Below are positions 7,327 through 14,815 of a stretch of 64,000 bases of DNA, one piece after another. The stretch is taken from NCBI RefSeq assembly GCF_900129585.1, contig NZ_FQWF01000006.1:150814-214813 (forward strand), read 5' to 3'. Made by a program: the position numbers and the translations under genes. The notes beneath the pieces are model-generated. The model searched no databases, was not told the DNA's origin, and worked only from the letters and a program-made list of their open reading frames with translations. The DNA comes from Flavobacterium micromati (lineage in GTDB: Bacteria; Bacteroidota; Bacteroidia; Flavobacteriales; Flavobacteriaceae). How positions within the stretch are numbered: position 1 is the stretch's first letter; each line of letters begins with the position of its first letter.

Positions 7327-8193
7327 ATGAATAAAATATTAATAACAGGAGCAAATGGACAATTAGGTTCAGAGCTTAGACAAATAGCTGTAAATAAAAA
7401 ACAATATGAGTGGGTTTTCACTGATTATCAAGAGCTTGATTTGTGCGATTTAGATCATTTAGAAGAAAAAATAAAAGTAATTAATCCGCAAATCATAATC
7501 AATTGTGCTGCCCATACTGCCGTAGATAAAGCAGAGACCGAAGTTGAATTATCAGATGTTTTAAATCATCAATCGGTCGCAATTATGGCCAAATGGAGTT
7601 ATCATAACGATTGTAAGTTGATTCATATTTCTACTGATTATGTTTTTGACGGGAACTCGGCTATCGCATTAACAGAAACAGCCGAAACTAATCCGATAAA
7701 CGTGTATGGAGTTACCAAATTGGCAGGTGAAAAGGCTTGCATGAATGCGAATCCAAATGCAATTATTATCCGTACTTCATGGGTTTATTCTAGCTTTGGA
7801 AACAATTTTGTGAAAACAATGTCGCGTTTGATGAAGGAGAAAGACAGTTTGAATGTAGTTAATGACCAAGTAGGTTCTCCAACGTATGCAGCCGACTTAG
7901 CACAAGCAATTATAACAATAATAGAACATAAAAATTGGCAGCCTGGAATCTATAATTTTTCTAATGAGGGAGAAATCAGTTGGTACGAATTTGCTTTGGC
8001 AATTCAAGAAATAGGTGGTTTCAAGTGCGAAATAAGCGGTATTCCAGCTGCTAATTATCCAACACCAGCAAAGCGACCAGCCTATTCTTTATTGGATAAA
8101 ACTAAAATAAAAACTACGTTTGGCGTAATTGTACCTAATTATAAGAAAAGTTTAAAAAAATGTATGGAATTACTGGATATTAACACAAATTAA
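7327..8193 (+). CDS. rfbD: dTDP-4-dehydrorhamnose reductase
   Basis: A 288-residue short-chain dehydrogenase that reduces dTDP-4-keto-L-rhamnose to dTDP-L-rhamnose, the last step of the pathway. The NAD(P)-binding motif GANGQLGSEL is at 8-17, AAHTAVDKAE at 61-70, the STDYVFDG block at 102-109, and the catalytic Tyr127/Lys131 pair occurs in VYGVTKLAGE. Length and motif order are normal. It is the first of the rfbD-rfbB-rfbA group and lies just after the island of toxin-antitoxin remnants. No strong promoter match is seen immediately upstream. Confidence 0.96.
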   Translation: MNKILITGANGQLGSELRQIAVNKKQYEWVFTDYQELDLCDLDHLEEKIKVINPQIIINCAAHTAVDKAETEVELSDVLNHQSVAIMAKWSYHNDCKLIHISTDYVFDGNSAIALTETAETNPINVYGVTKLAGEKACMNANPNAIIIRTSWVYSSFGNNFVKTMSRLMKEKDSLNVVNDQVGSPTYAADLAQAIITIIEHKNWQPGIYNFSNEGEISWYEFALAIQEIGGFKCEISGIPAANYPTPAKRPAYSLLDKTKIKTTFGVIVPNYKKSLKKCMELLDINTN

Positions 8194-8499
8194 AAAGCAT
8201 TTAAAAATGAATTAAGACGTATTAAAACAAATTTCTCTACTAGATGTAACTTAGAAAATAGTTTGTAAAGAAGAATATTTTAAAAGTATTTAAGTTGGTA
8301 TTAAAGTGTTTGCTGCTTTTATTTTGGTTTTTTTACAGGTTGTTTGTTAAAAGGCTTTCGTTAACAAACAATAAAAATATTAATTTAAGAAATTTGCAGT
8401 AATTTGATTAATTCGTAACAATTCGAAATAATTCGTAAAAAAGATATATTAATTTGAGAAATTCGAGATAATTCGTTTTTATTCGATAAACTAAAAAAA
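8194..8499. other. Intergenic region before rfbB: inverted repeat and phased ATTCG array
   Basis: No gene is visible. A perfect inverted repeat, TGTTTGTTAA and TTAACAAACA with a 10-base spacer, lies at 8341-8370. It is followed by an ATTCG array (8411-8485), described separately. A terminator role is unlikely because no T-tract follows the inverted repeat. Confidence 0.7.
8411..8485 (+). repeat. ATTCG repeat array with 10-bp phasing upstream of rfbB
   Basis: ATTCG occurs at 8411, 8421, 8431 and again at 8461, 8471 and 8481, with exact 10-base steps inside each trio; a degenerate ATTTG lies at 8452. A similar array precedes rfbA at 9967-9999. Such AT-rich ATTCG tracts are, to my knowledge, common between genes in Flavobacterium, often beside GxxExxY genes, and one such gene lies at 9578-9967. 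Confidence 0.75.
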
Positions 8500-9549
8500 A
8501 TGAAAAAAATTTTAATTACCGGTGGTGCTGGTTTTATTGGTTCACACGTTGTTAGGCGTTTTGTAAATAACTATCCAGAATATCAAATTTATAATCTGGA
8601 TGCATTGACTTATGCTGGAAATTTAGAAAATATTGTAGATATCGAATCAGCGCCAAATTATACTTTTGTAAAAGGCGACATAGTTGATGCTGGCTTTATA
8701 GATGCACTTTTTACCGAACATCAATTTGACGGTGTCTTGCATTTAGCTGCCGAGTCGCATGTAGATCGTTCTATTACAGATCCATTGTCATTTGTAAAAA
8801 CGAATGTTATTGGAACAGTAAACCTTTTGAATGCTGCTAAAATGATTTGGAAAGACAACATGCAAGGAAAGCGTTTTTATCACATTAGCACTGATGAGGT
8901 TTACGGTAGTTTAGGTGCTGAGGGATTGTTCACCGAAACAACGGCTTACGACCCAAATTCACCTTATTCAGCTTCAAAAGCGAGTTCAGACCACTTTGTA
9001 AGAGCTTATGGTGAGACCTACGATTTTCCTTATGTGCTTACAAACTGCTCCAATAATTACGGTCCGTTTCATTTTCCTGAAAAACTAATTCCGTTATTTA
9101 TCAATAATATTATTCAAAACAAACCGTTGCCAGTTTACGGAGATGGGAAATATACTCGCGACTGGTTATTTGTTGAAGATCATGCAGTGGCTATTGACTT
9201 AGTTTTCCATAATGGCGTTAATCACGATACCTATAACATTGGTGGTTTTAACGAATGGCAAAATATTGATTTGGTAAAATTACTTTGCAAAATCATGGAT
9301 GAAAAGTTAGGAAGAACAACAGGAACCTCAGAAAAGCTAATTGCTTATGTCAAAGATCGTCCAGGACATGACTTGCGATATGCTATTGATGCGTCGAAGA
9401 TTAATAAAGAACTGGGTTGGAAACCTTCTGTGACTTTTGAACAAGGATTAGAAAAAACGGTGAACTGGTATTTAGCGAATGAAACTTGGTTGAAAAACAT
9501 CACTTCTGGGGAATATGCAACCTATTATGAAAAGCAGTACGCGAATTGA
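8500..9549 (+). CDS. rfbB: dTDP-glucose 4,6-dehydratase
   Basis: A 349-residue extended short-chain dehydrogenase. It converts dTDP-glucose to dTDP-4-keto-6-deoxyglucose using bound NAD, the second step towards dTDP-L-rhamnose. Visible are GGAGFIGSH (8-16), HLAAESHVDRS (81-91), the catalytic triad region STDEVYG (130-136) with Asp132-Glu133, and Tyr156/Lys160 in PYSASKASSDH. The C-terminal VKDRPGHDLRYAID block is diagnostic. The start is the first ATG after the ATTCG array, followed by a Lys-rich beginning. Its neighbours are rfbD and rfbA. Confidence 0.97.
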   Translation: MKKILITGGAGFIGSHVVRRFVNNYPEYQIYNLDALTYAGNLENIVDIESAPNYTFVKGDIVDAGFIDALFTEHQFDGVLHLAAESHVDRSITDPLSFVKTNVIGTVNLLNAAKMIWKDNMQGKRFYHISTDEVYGSLGAEGLFTETTAYDPNSPYSASKASSDHFVRAYGETYDFPYVLTNCSNNYGPFHFPEKLIPLFINNIIQNKPLPVYGDGKYTRDWLFVEDHAVAIDLVFHNGVNHDTYNIGGFNEWQNIDLVKLLCKIMDEKLGRTTGTSEKLIAYVKDRPGHDLRYAIDASKINKELGWKPSVTFEQGLEKTVNWYLANETWLKNITSGEYATYYEKQYAN

Positions 9550-9577
9550 AAAACAAATTTAAAGCGTATTAAAACGA

Positions 9578-9967
9578 ATGGATGCTACCAATAAAATTCT
9601 TTATAAAGAAGAAAGTTTTACTATTATTGGCGCTTGTATGAAAGTGCATGGTTCATTAGGAGCAGGATTCTTGGAGGCGGTTTATGAAGAAGCATTGGAA
9701 AGAGAATTTCAAACTCTAAAAATTCCTTTTAAAAGACAAGTTAAATTGGATTTATAAAACTACAATCAGAAATTGAAAAAACAGTATCGAGCAGACTTCG
9801 TTTGTTATGATACTATTATTTTAGAAATAAAAGCGGTACCACAGATACTAGTGACATTTTATATGCAAGTGCAAAATTATTTAAAATGTACAAATATGGA
9901 ATTAGGAATGTTGATTAATTTTGGCATGCCCTCATTAACTTATAAAAGAATGATTAATTTGAAGTAA
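9578..9967 (+). pseudogene. GxxExxY-family gene interrupted by one in-frame TAA
   Basis: The N-terminal part contains GACMKVHGSLGAGFLEAVYE, the family's signature. After 59 codons a TAA at 9755-9757 interrupts the frame, where related proteins usually carry a Tyr-Tyr/Asn stretch; one substitution from TAT would explain it. The same frame then continues without any shift through KLKKQYRADFVCYDTIILEI and closes normally in LGMLINFGMPSLTYKRM at 9967. The family's function is unknown; a nuclease-like fold is suspected. The gene is often found within polysaccharide loci of Bacteroidota, as here between rfbB and rfbA. It is flanked by ATTCG arrays. A single nonsense codon could also be a sequencing error. 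Confidence 0.85.
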
Positions 9968-9999
9968 TTCGTAAAATTCGGATTAATTCGTAAAATTCG
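9967..9999 (+). repeat. Short phased ATTCG array upstream of rfbA
   Basis: ATTCG occurs at 9967, 9976, 9986 and 9995, in steps of 9, 10 and 9 bases. The array begins at the stop codon of the GxxExxY remnant and ends nine bases before the rfbA ATG, so it occupies the whole leader. Confidence 0.7.
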
Positions 10000-10007
10000 T
10001 GAAAAAC

Positions 10008-10877
10008 ATGAAAGGAATAATATTAGCCGGTGGATCCGGTACTCGATTACATCCACTAACACTTGCAATGAGCAAGCAAATGATGCCCGTTTACGATAAA
10101 CCAATGATCTATTACCCATTGTCAACATTGATGATGGCCGGTATAAACGAAATATTAATTATCTCGACACCACATGATTTGCCTAACTTCAAAAAATTAT
10201 TAGGGGATGGAAAAAATATTGGCTGTCAATTTAGTTATGCGGAGCAAGCAATTCCAAATGGACTAGCCCAAGCTTTCGTAATTGGGGAGGATTTTATCGG
10301 TGAAGATAGCGTGGCGCTAGTTTTAGGCGACAATATTTTCTTTGGTGCTAATATGGATCAATTGCTAAAGTCAAATACAAAACCAGAGGGCGGAGTTGTT
10401 TTCGCGTACCACGTTTCAGATCCAGAGCGTTACGGAGTGGTAGAATTTGATAAAAATCTAAACGCACTTTCTATTGAAGAAAAACCATTGCAACCTAAGT
10501 CAAATTATGCGGTTCCTGGTTTGTATTTTTATGATAATTCAGTGGTTGAAATTGCTAAAAACATCAAACCAAGTCCGCGTGGAGAATATGAAATTACTGA
10601 TGTCAATAAAGTATATTTAGAAAAAGGAGCGTTGAAAGTTGGTATTTTGAGTAGAGGAACAGCTTGGTTGGATACGGGAACTTTCAACAGTTTGATGCAA
10701 GCTGGTCAATTTGTTCAGGTGATTGAAGAGCGTCAAGGTCTGAAAGTAGGATGTATTGAAGAGATTGCTTGGAGACAAGGTTTTATTACAGAACAGCAAC
10801 TAGCAGAACTAGCAGAACCATTGAGAAAATCAGGTTATGGAGAGTATCTTTTAGGTTTACTGAAACAGAAATTGTAG
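10008..10877 (+). CDS. rfbA: Glucose-1-phosphate thymidylyltransferase
   Basis: A 289-residue nucleotidyltransferase that makes dTDP-glucose from glucose 1-phosphate and dTTP, the entry step of rhamnose synthesis. The N-terminal signature [16 protein letters not shown] and the following [20 protein letters not shown] are diagnostic; [14 protein letters not shown] and [10 protein letters not shown] complete the family pattern. A GTG at 9999 is in frame, but ATG 10008 begins the conserved sequence directly and is preferred. In many genomes rfbA heads the cluster; here it is last, separated from rfbB by a broken GxxExxY gene. Confidence 0.97.
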   Translation: MKGIILAGGSGTRLHPLTLAMSKQMMPVYDKPMIYYPLSTLMMAGINEILIISTPHDLPNFKKLLGDGKNIGCQFSYAEQAIPNGLAQAFVIGEDFIGEDSVALVLGDNIFFGANMDQLLKSNTKPEGGVVFAYHVSDPERYGVVEFDKNLNALSIEEKPLQPKSNYAVPGLYFYDNSVVEIAKNIKPSPRGEYEITDVNKVYLEKGALKVGILSRGTAWLDTGTFNSLMQAGQFVQVIEERQGLKVGCIEEIAWRQGFITEQQLAELAEPLRKSGYGEYLLGLLKQKL

Positions 10878-11010
10878 TTACAATGCTTACTTTATAAATT
10901 TTAATTCAACAAACGAAAAATTAAATTTACTTTGTGCAATCAGTCTGATTTATAAATGCAACATTAACGGTATATTTGTTTTGCTTCTATGCTTTCAATT
11001 ATGCCAGTGA

Positions 11011-11278
11011 GATAACAACTATTTAGTCAATCCAAAAATTACCAACCGGATAAACAGAGAAATGTTACGGTTAGCCTTTGAAGAAAAAAACATAGAATCA
11101 CGTCCGCTTTGGAAACCTTTCCATTTACAACCCGTTTTTTAGTCAGTATGACTTTTACGGTAATAATGTTGCAGAAAATCTTTTTGAAAACGGTCTTTGT
11201 TTACCATCGGGGCCGATATTATCAGAGGCGTATCAAAATAGAATAAAAGCTTCTTTGCAAAAATTATTTGGGATCTAA
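11011..11278 (+). pseudogene. C-terminal relic of a DegT/PglE-type aminotransferase, frameshifted
   Basis: Translation from 11011 gives RINREMLRLAFEEKNIESRP and then LWKPFHLQPVF, closely matching the C-terminus of the intact aminotransferase at 577-1719. In the T-run at 11135-11140 one extra base shifts the frame; reading on in the correct frame gives YDFYGNNVAENLFENGLCLP and ends at TAA 11276-11278. The N-terminal three quarters are absent. The relic precedes the PglF-like dehydratase, the classical partner of this enzyme. The 130 bases between rfbA and the relic show nothing else. Confidence 0.88.
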
Positions 11279-11443
11279 AAAGCAAATCCTCCAGTATTGG
11301 TGATCAAAAACAACTCGAGATTGGCAGTAATTTTAGATAGTATATTATGTTGCGAAAAATAAACACCCTGAATATCCATTTTACAAATGATTAACAACTA
11401 TTTTTACAACAATAAAAGACATTAATTTTTAATAAGAGCTATT

Positions 11444-13405
11444 TTGAATTCTAATTTCGATTTTTCAGCAATCAAGCAGTTTATTTTTTCGAGAGAAAAT
11501 TTGAAACTAAATTTGCTTAATTTAGGATACCTTCCCAGATGGGTCATTGTTCTCATTGATTTATCTGTTCTTTTATTAGCTTATTTGTTTACTCTTGTCA
11601 TATTTAGAGGTACAGGTCTAGACTATATAGTTACGCCCCACATCATCAGTTTTTCAGTCTGTTTCTTTATTGTAAATGTTTTCTTTTTTTGGTTGTTTAG
11701 AACATACTCAGGAATTATTAGGCATTCGTCTTACATTGATGCTGTCAAGTTGCTATTTTCTCAAACAGGAGTATTAACTATTTTTCTGCTTTTTAATTTT
11801 ATTTATGAATTGTATACGGGTGAAAAAGCATTTTTAAATACTGCATTCTTTATAAATATAGTACTTTCATTTTGCGGTCTTTTTATTTATCGAATAATAA
11901 TAAAACAAACGTTCGAACTCTACTTTTCTGAAATAGGAGCTGAGAAGTTAATTAGGACTATTATTTATGGTACTGATGCCAATGCAATTTCAGTTGCTAA
12001 TGCGTTAAAGTTTGAAACACCTACTCGTTTTAAAATTGTAGGCTTCGTTGACAAAAAAAATAAAAATGCCTCTAAAAGAATGCTGGATTTACCCATTTTA
12101 GTCCAAAAGAAAAAGTTACCCACATTAATGCGTTCAATAGGTGCCGAAGGTTTAATAATTGCTGATAAAAGTTTATCAAAAGATGAAGAACTAACTATTA
12201 TTGAACAATGTCTCGAGTTCAATTATAAAGTGTATCATGTTCCTTCGATAATTAACTGGCAGGATCAAAAAGAGATTTCTCAAAATGTAAAAACATTACA
12301 AATTGAAGATCTTCTTGAACGCAAGCCTATTGTGCTTGACGGTCAATTAATTTCTAAACAATTAAAGGACAAGACTATTTTAATTACTGGAGCTGCAGGG
12401 TCAATCGGTAGCGAAATTGCGAGACAAGTGTTGGGTTTCGACCCTAAAACGATAATTCTATTAGATCAGGCCGAAACTCCGTTACATCATTTAAAATTAG
12501 AGACCGAAGCTTTAAACTCAAATAGTGAAATAATTACAATAGTAGCAGATATCAGAAAAAGAGAGGCTATGGACAGGGTTTTTAGAAACTATAATCCCCA
12601 AGTCGTCTTCCATGCAGCAGCTTATAAACACGTACCGCTGATGGAGGAAAATCCGTCAGAGGCAATTCTCACTAATATTGAAGGCACAAAAATTATCGCT
12701 GATCTTTCTTGCGTTTACAAAGTCAAAAAATTTGTAATGGTTTCGACCGATAAAGCAGTAAATCCGAGTAATGTGATGGGAGCCAGTAAAAGGATAGCAG
12801 AAAAATATGTGCAATCGCTGCAATCTAGAAATAATAAATTGGTAGGAAAAGCAGCAACCAAGTTTATTACAACTCGTTTTGGAAATGTTTTAGGTTCTAA
12901 TGGTTCTGTAGTGCCGTTATTTACAAAACAAATCGCAATGGGTGGACCAGTAACCATAACTCACGCCGATATTATACGATATTTTATGACTATTCCAGAG
13001 GCGTGCCAACTTGTTTTGGAGGCAGGTGCAATGGGAAATGGAGGAGAGATTTATATATTTGATATGGGAAAACCAGTAAAAATAATTGATCTGGCAAGGA
13101 AAATGATTAAGTTAGCAGGCTTCACTCCCGATAAGGAAATTAAAATTGAAATCGTTGGTTTACGCCCAGGCGAAAAGTTATTTGAAGAATTACTAAACGA
13201 CACTTCAAAAACTTTACCCACACATCACGAAAAGATCATGATCGCTGAAGAAATTCAAGATGAATTTGAAATCTTAAATGCTGATATTGAGGAACTAATT
13301 TATAAAGCTAACTTCTTTGGTAACGAAGATATCGTGATGCAAATGAAAAAAATAGTACCCGAATTTAGAAGTATGAATTCGAGTTTTCAATTGTTAGATA
13401 AATAA
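11444..13405 (+). CDS. Membrane-anchored nucleotide-sugar 4,6-dehydratase (PglF/WbpM/CapD family)
   Basis: A 653-residue protein with four N-terminal membrane helices (about 30-160), a CoA-binding-like Rossmann domain (about 165-290), and a C-terminal dehydratase domain starting ILITGAAGSIGSEIARQV near 313. The pocket motif FHAAAYKHVPLMEENP is present, and the usual Tyr-x3-Lys is replaced by Met-x3-Lys in NPSNVMGASKR, as in the PglF/WbpM class. It converts a UDP-HexNAc to the 4-keto-6-deoxy sugar, which a PglE-type enzyme then aminates. No Met lies near the N-terminus; TTG 11444 is the best start, so translation probably initiates at a non-ATG codon. It is followed by a terminator at 13452. 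Confidence 0.92.
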   Translation: MNSNFDFSAIKQFIFSRENLKLNLLNLGYLPRWVIVLIDLSVLLLAYLFTLVIFRGTGLDYIVTPHIISFSVCFFIVNVFFFWLFRTYSGIIRHSSYIDAVKLLFSQTGVLTIFLLFNFIYELYTGEKAFLNTAFFINIVLSFCGLFIYRIIIKQTFELYFSEIGAEKLIRTIIYGTDANAISVANALKFETPTRFKIVGFVDKKNKNASKRMLDLPILVQKKKLPTLMRSIGAEGLIIADKSLSKDEELTIIEQCLEFNYKVYHVPSIINWQDQKEISQNVKTLQIEDLLERKPIVLDGQLISKQLKDKTILITGAAGSIGSEIARQVLGFDPKTIILLDQAETPLHHLKLETEALNSNSEIITIVADIRKREAMDRVFRNYNPQVVFHAAAYKHVPLMEENPSEAILTNIEGTKIIADLSCVYKVKKFVMVSTDKAVNPSNVMGASKRIAEKYVQSLQSRNNKLVGKAATKFITTRFGNVLGSNGSVVPLFTKQIAMGGPVTITHADIIRYFMTIPEACQLVLEAGAMGNGGEIYIFDMGKPVKIIDLARKMIKLAGFTPDKEIKIEIVGLRPGEKLFEELLNDTSKTLPTHHEKIMIAEEIQDEFEILNADIEELIYKANFFGNEDIVMQMKKIVPEFRSMNSSFQLLDK

Positions 13406-13451
13406 TAGTCAATCGAATATTTAAGAAAAAAAGCTCTCAAAAGTTTAGCAC

Positions 13452-13492
13452 AATACCCCCATAAAGTTAGATACTTTTTGGGGGTATTTTTT
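13452..13492 (+). terminator. Intrinsic terminator after the PglF-like dehydratase
   Basis: Stem AATACCCCC (13452-13460) pairs with GGGGGTATT (13480-13488) and is followed by a T-rich tail. Confidence 0.85.
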
Positions 13493-13803
13493 ATATCTAA
13501 TTCACCTAAGTAAAATGTGATAAAATTTCAAGATTTTTTTAGTGCAAATAATCCGAGCGAAAATTAACAACACCATTCATTCTTTGAAAAGGCCGTAATA
13601 GTTTTGTCAAATCGAGCCCTTTTACTAACGCTCAGGAAAGGCTGCCGTCGAGATTACGAATCACTTATAAAAGGAGTTTTTCCCTTCGGTTACGTTGTAC
13701 ACATAGGACTCCACATGAAAAATAATAAGGCTTATTTCCAGTAAATTTAAAACACAAACGGGATAATGGATGTTCTTTTAAAATGTAACTTAATTTTCAA
13801 CTG
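13493..13803. repeat. Gene-free spacer with a dispersed-repeat copy
   Basis: No gene is visible. The segment TTTTGTCAAATCGAGC at 13602-13617 and GTCGAGATTACGAA at 13647-13660 belong to a dispersed repeat also found near 21688, 25191 and 25741. It lies in the convergent spacer between the dehydratase and the phosphatase gene. Confidence 0.6.
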
Positions 13804-14544
13804 TTACCCAAATCTAAAGAATTCGTTATTACTGATCGCCTCTTTTAGCGGAGCTAAATCCTTTAAATAAACGGGCTGATTAAATGCTGCAATGTGTTTA
13901 TGATGATGTACATCTGAACCTACATAACTATACAATCCTTTTATGAGTAATTGCTCTGCTATTTTCCGAATTCCTGAACCGTAATACCCAACCACTGATA
14001 GCAAATTCAATTGAAACAAGCATCCTGCTTTTTTTAATTTGTTATACTCATTTAAATTATTATGATAAAAAAGGTACCGCTCAGGATGCGCTAAAACTGG
14101 AATATATCCTGCAACCTGTAAATCAAATAGAATTGAATATAATTGTATGGGTGGATTAATATATGACATTTCTACTAATACATAATTATCTTTTAGTGTT
14201 AGCAATTGACCAGCCTGAAAAAGACTGACAAACTGGTCATCCATTAAATATTCGGCTGCTGCTTTTAATGGCGCTTTAAAATCTTTTTTTTCTAATAAAA
14301 GAACCGTTTCTTTTTCCTTTAATTTAATTCCTTCGAACGTATTATCCCAAACATGTTGAATAATATGTGGCGTAGTAATAAATTGACAAGTTCCAAAATT
14401 TTGCAATGCAGATGTAAGCCGCAACGTATCTTCAAATGTTAATGCTCCATCGTCAATTGCAGGCAAAAGGTGTGAATGAATATCAATATAATTGCTAGGA
14501 ATTAAATTCTTAAGTCGAGTTTTTGATTTAAAAAATGTTAGCAT
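13804..14544 (-). CDS. CpsB/CapC/YwqE-type tyrosine-protein phosphatase (PHP fold)
   Basis: A 246-residue metal-dependent phosphatase of the PHP superfamily. Metal-binding motifs are visible in order: DIHSHLLPAIDDGA (21-34), FITTPHII with His60, VLAHPERY in the second half, and GSDVHHHKH near the C-terminus. Family members remove phosphate from the BY-kinase that controls capsule chain length and export. Its convergent position at the end of the polysaccharide locus fits that role, although no kinase/Wzc gene lies in the window. The start ATG is followed by a basic stretch typical of flavobacterial homologues. Confidence 0.92.
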   Translation of the reverse strand: MLTFFKSKTRLKNLIPSNYIDIHSHLLPAIDDGALTFEDTLRLTSALQNFGTCQFITTPHIIQHVWDNTFEGIKLKEKETVLLLEKKDFKAPLKAAAEYLMDDQFVSLFQAGQLLTLKDNYVLVEMSYINPPIQLYSILFDLQVAGYIPVLAHPERYLFYHNNLNEYNKLKKAGCLFQLNLLSVVGYYGSGIRKIAEQLLIKGLYSYVGSDVHHHKHIAAFNQPVYLKDLAPLKEAISNNEFFRFG

Positions 14545-14815
14545 GTTACAAATTTATAGAAAAGTTATGGTTTTTAGTGTGCGATTCTTCCATTTTTAGT
14601 ATTAAAAAAATAATATTATCAAAAATTTTTTAGCTGTACAATTTATAAATTGTTTCTGCAGGGTAAGAATATACTTCCTAAGATCATAAAATAATAGCGA
14701 TATTCATTTAACTTATTAATAACATAAAAAAATAGGCTGTTAAAATTAAAAAGTTCTTGTTTTTTAAATAATTTATTATGATTTTTGCCTCATAACTAAT
14801 TCAAACAAATTTAAT

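Noticed and set aside
8411..9999. ATTCG repeats as a CRISPR-like array
   Set aside because: Repeat units are 5-6 bases with 4-5-base gaps, with no spacers of uniform length and no cas genes.
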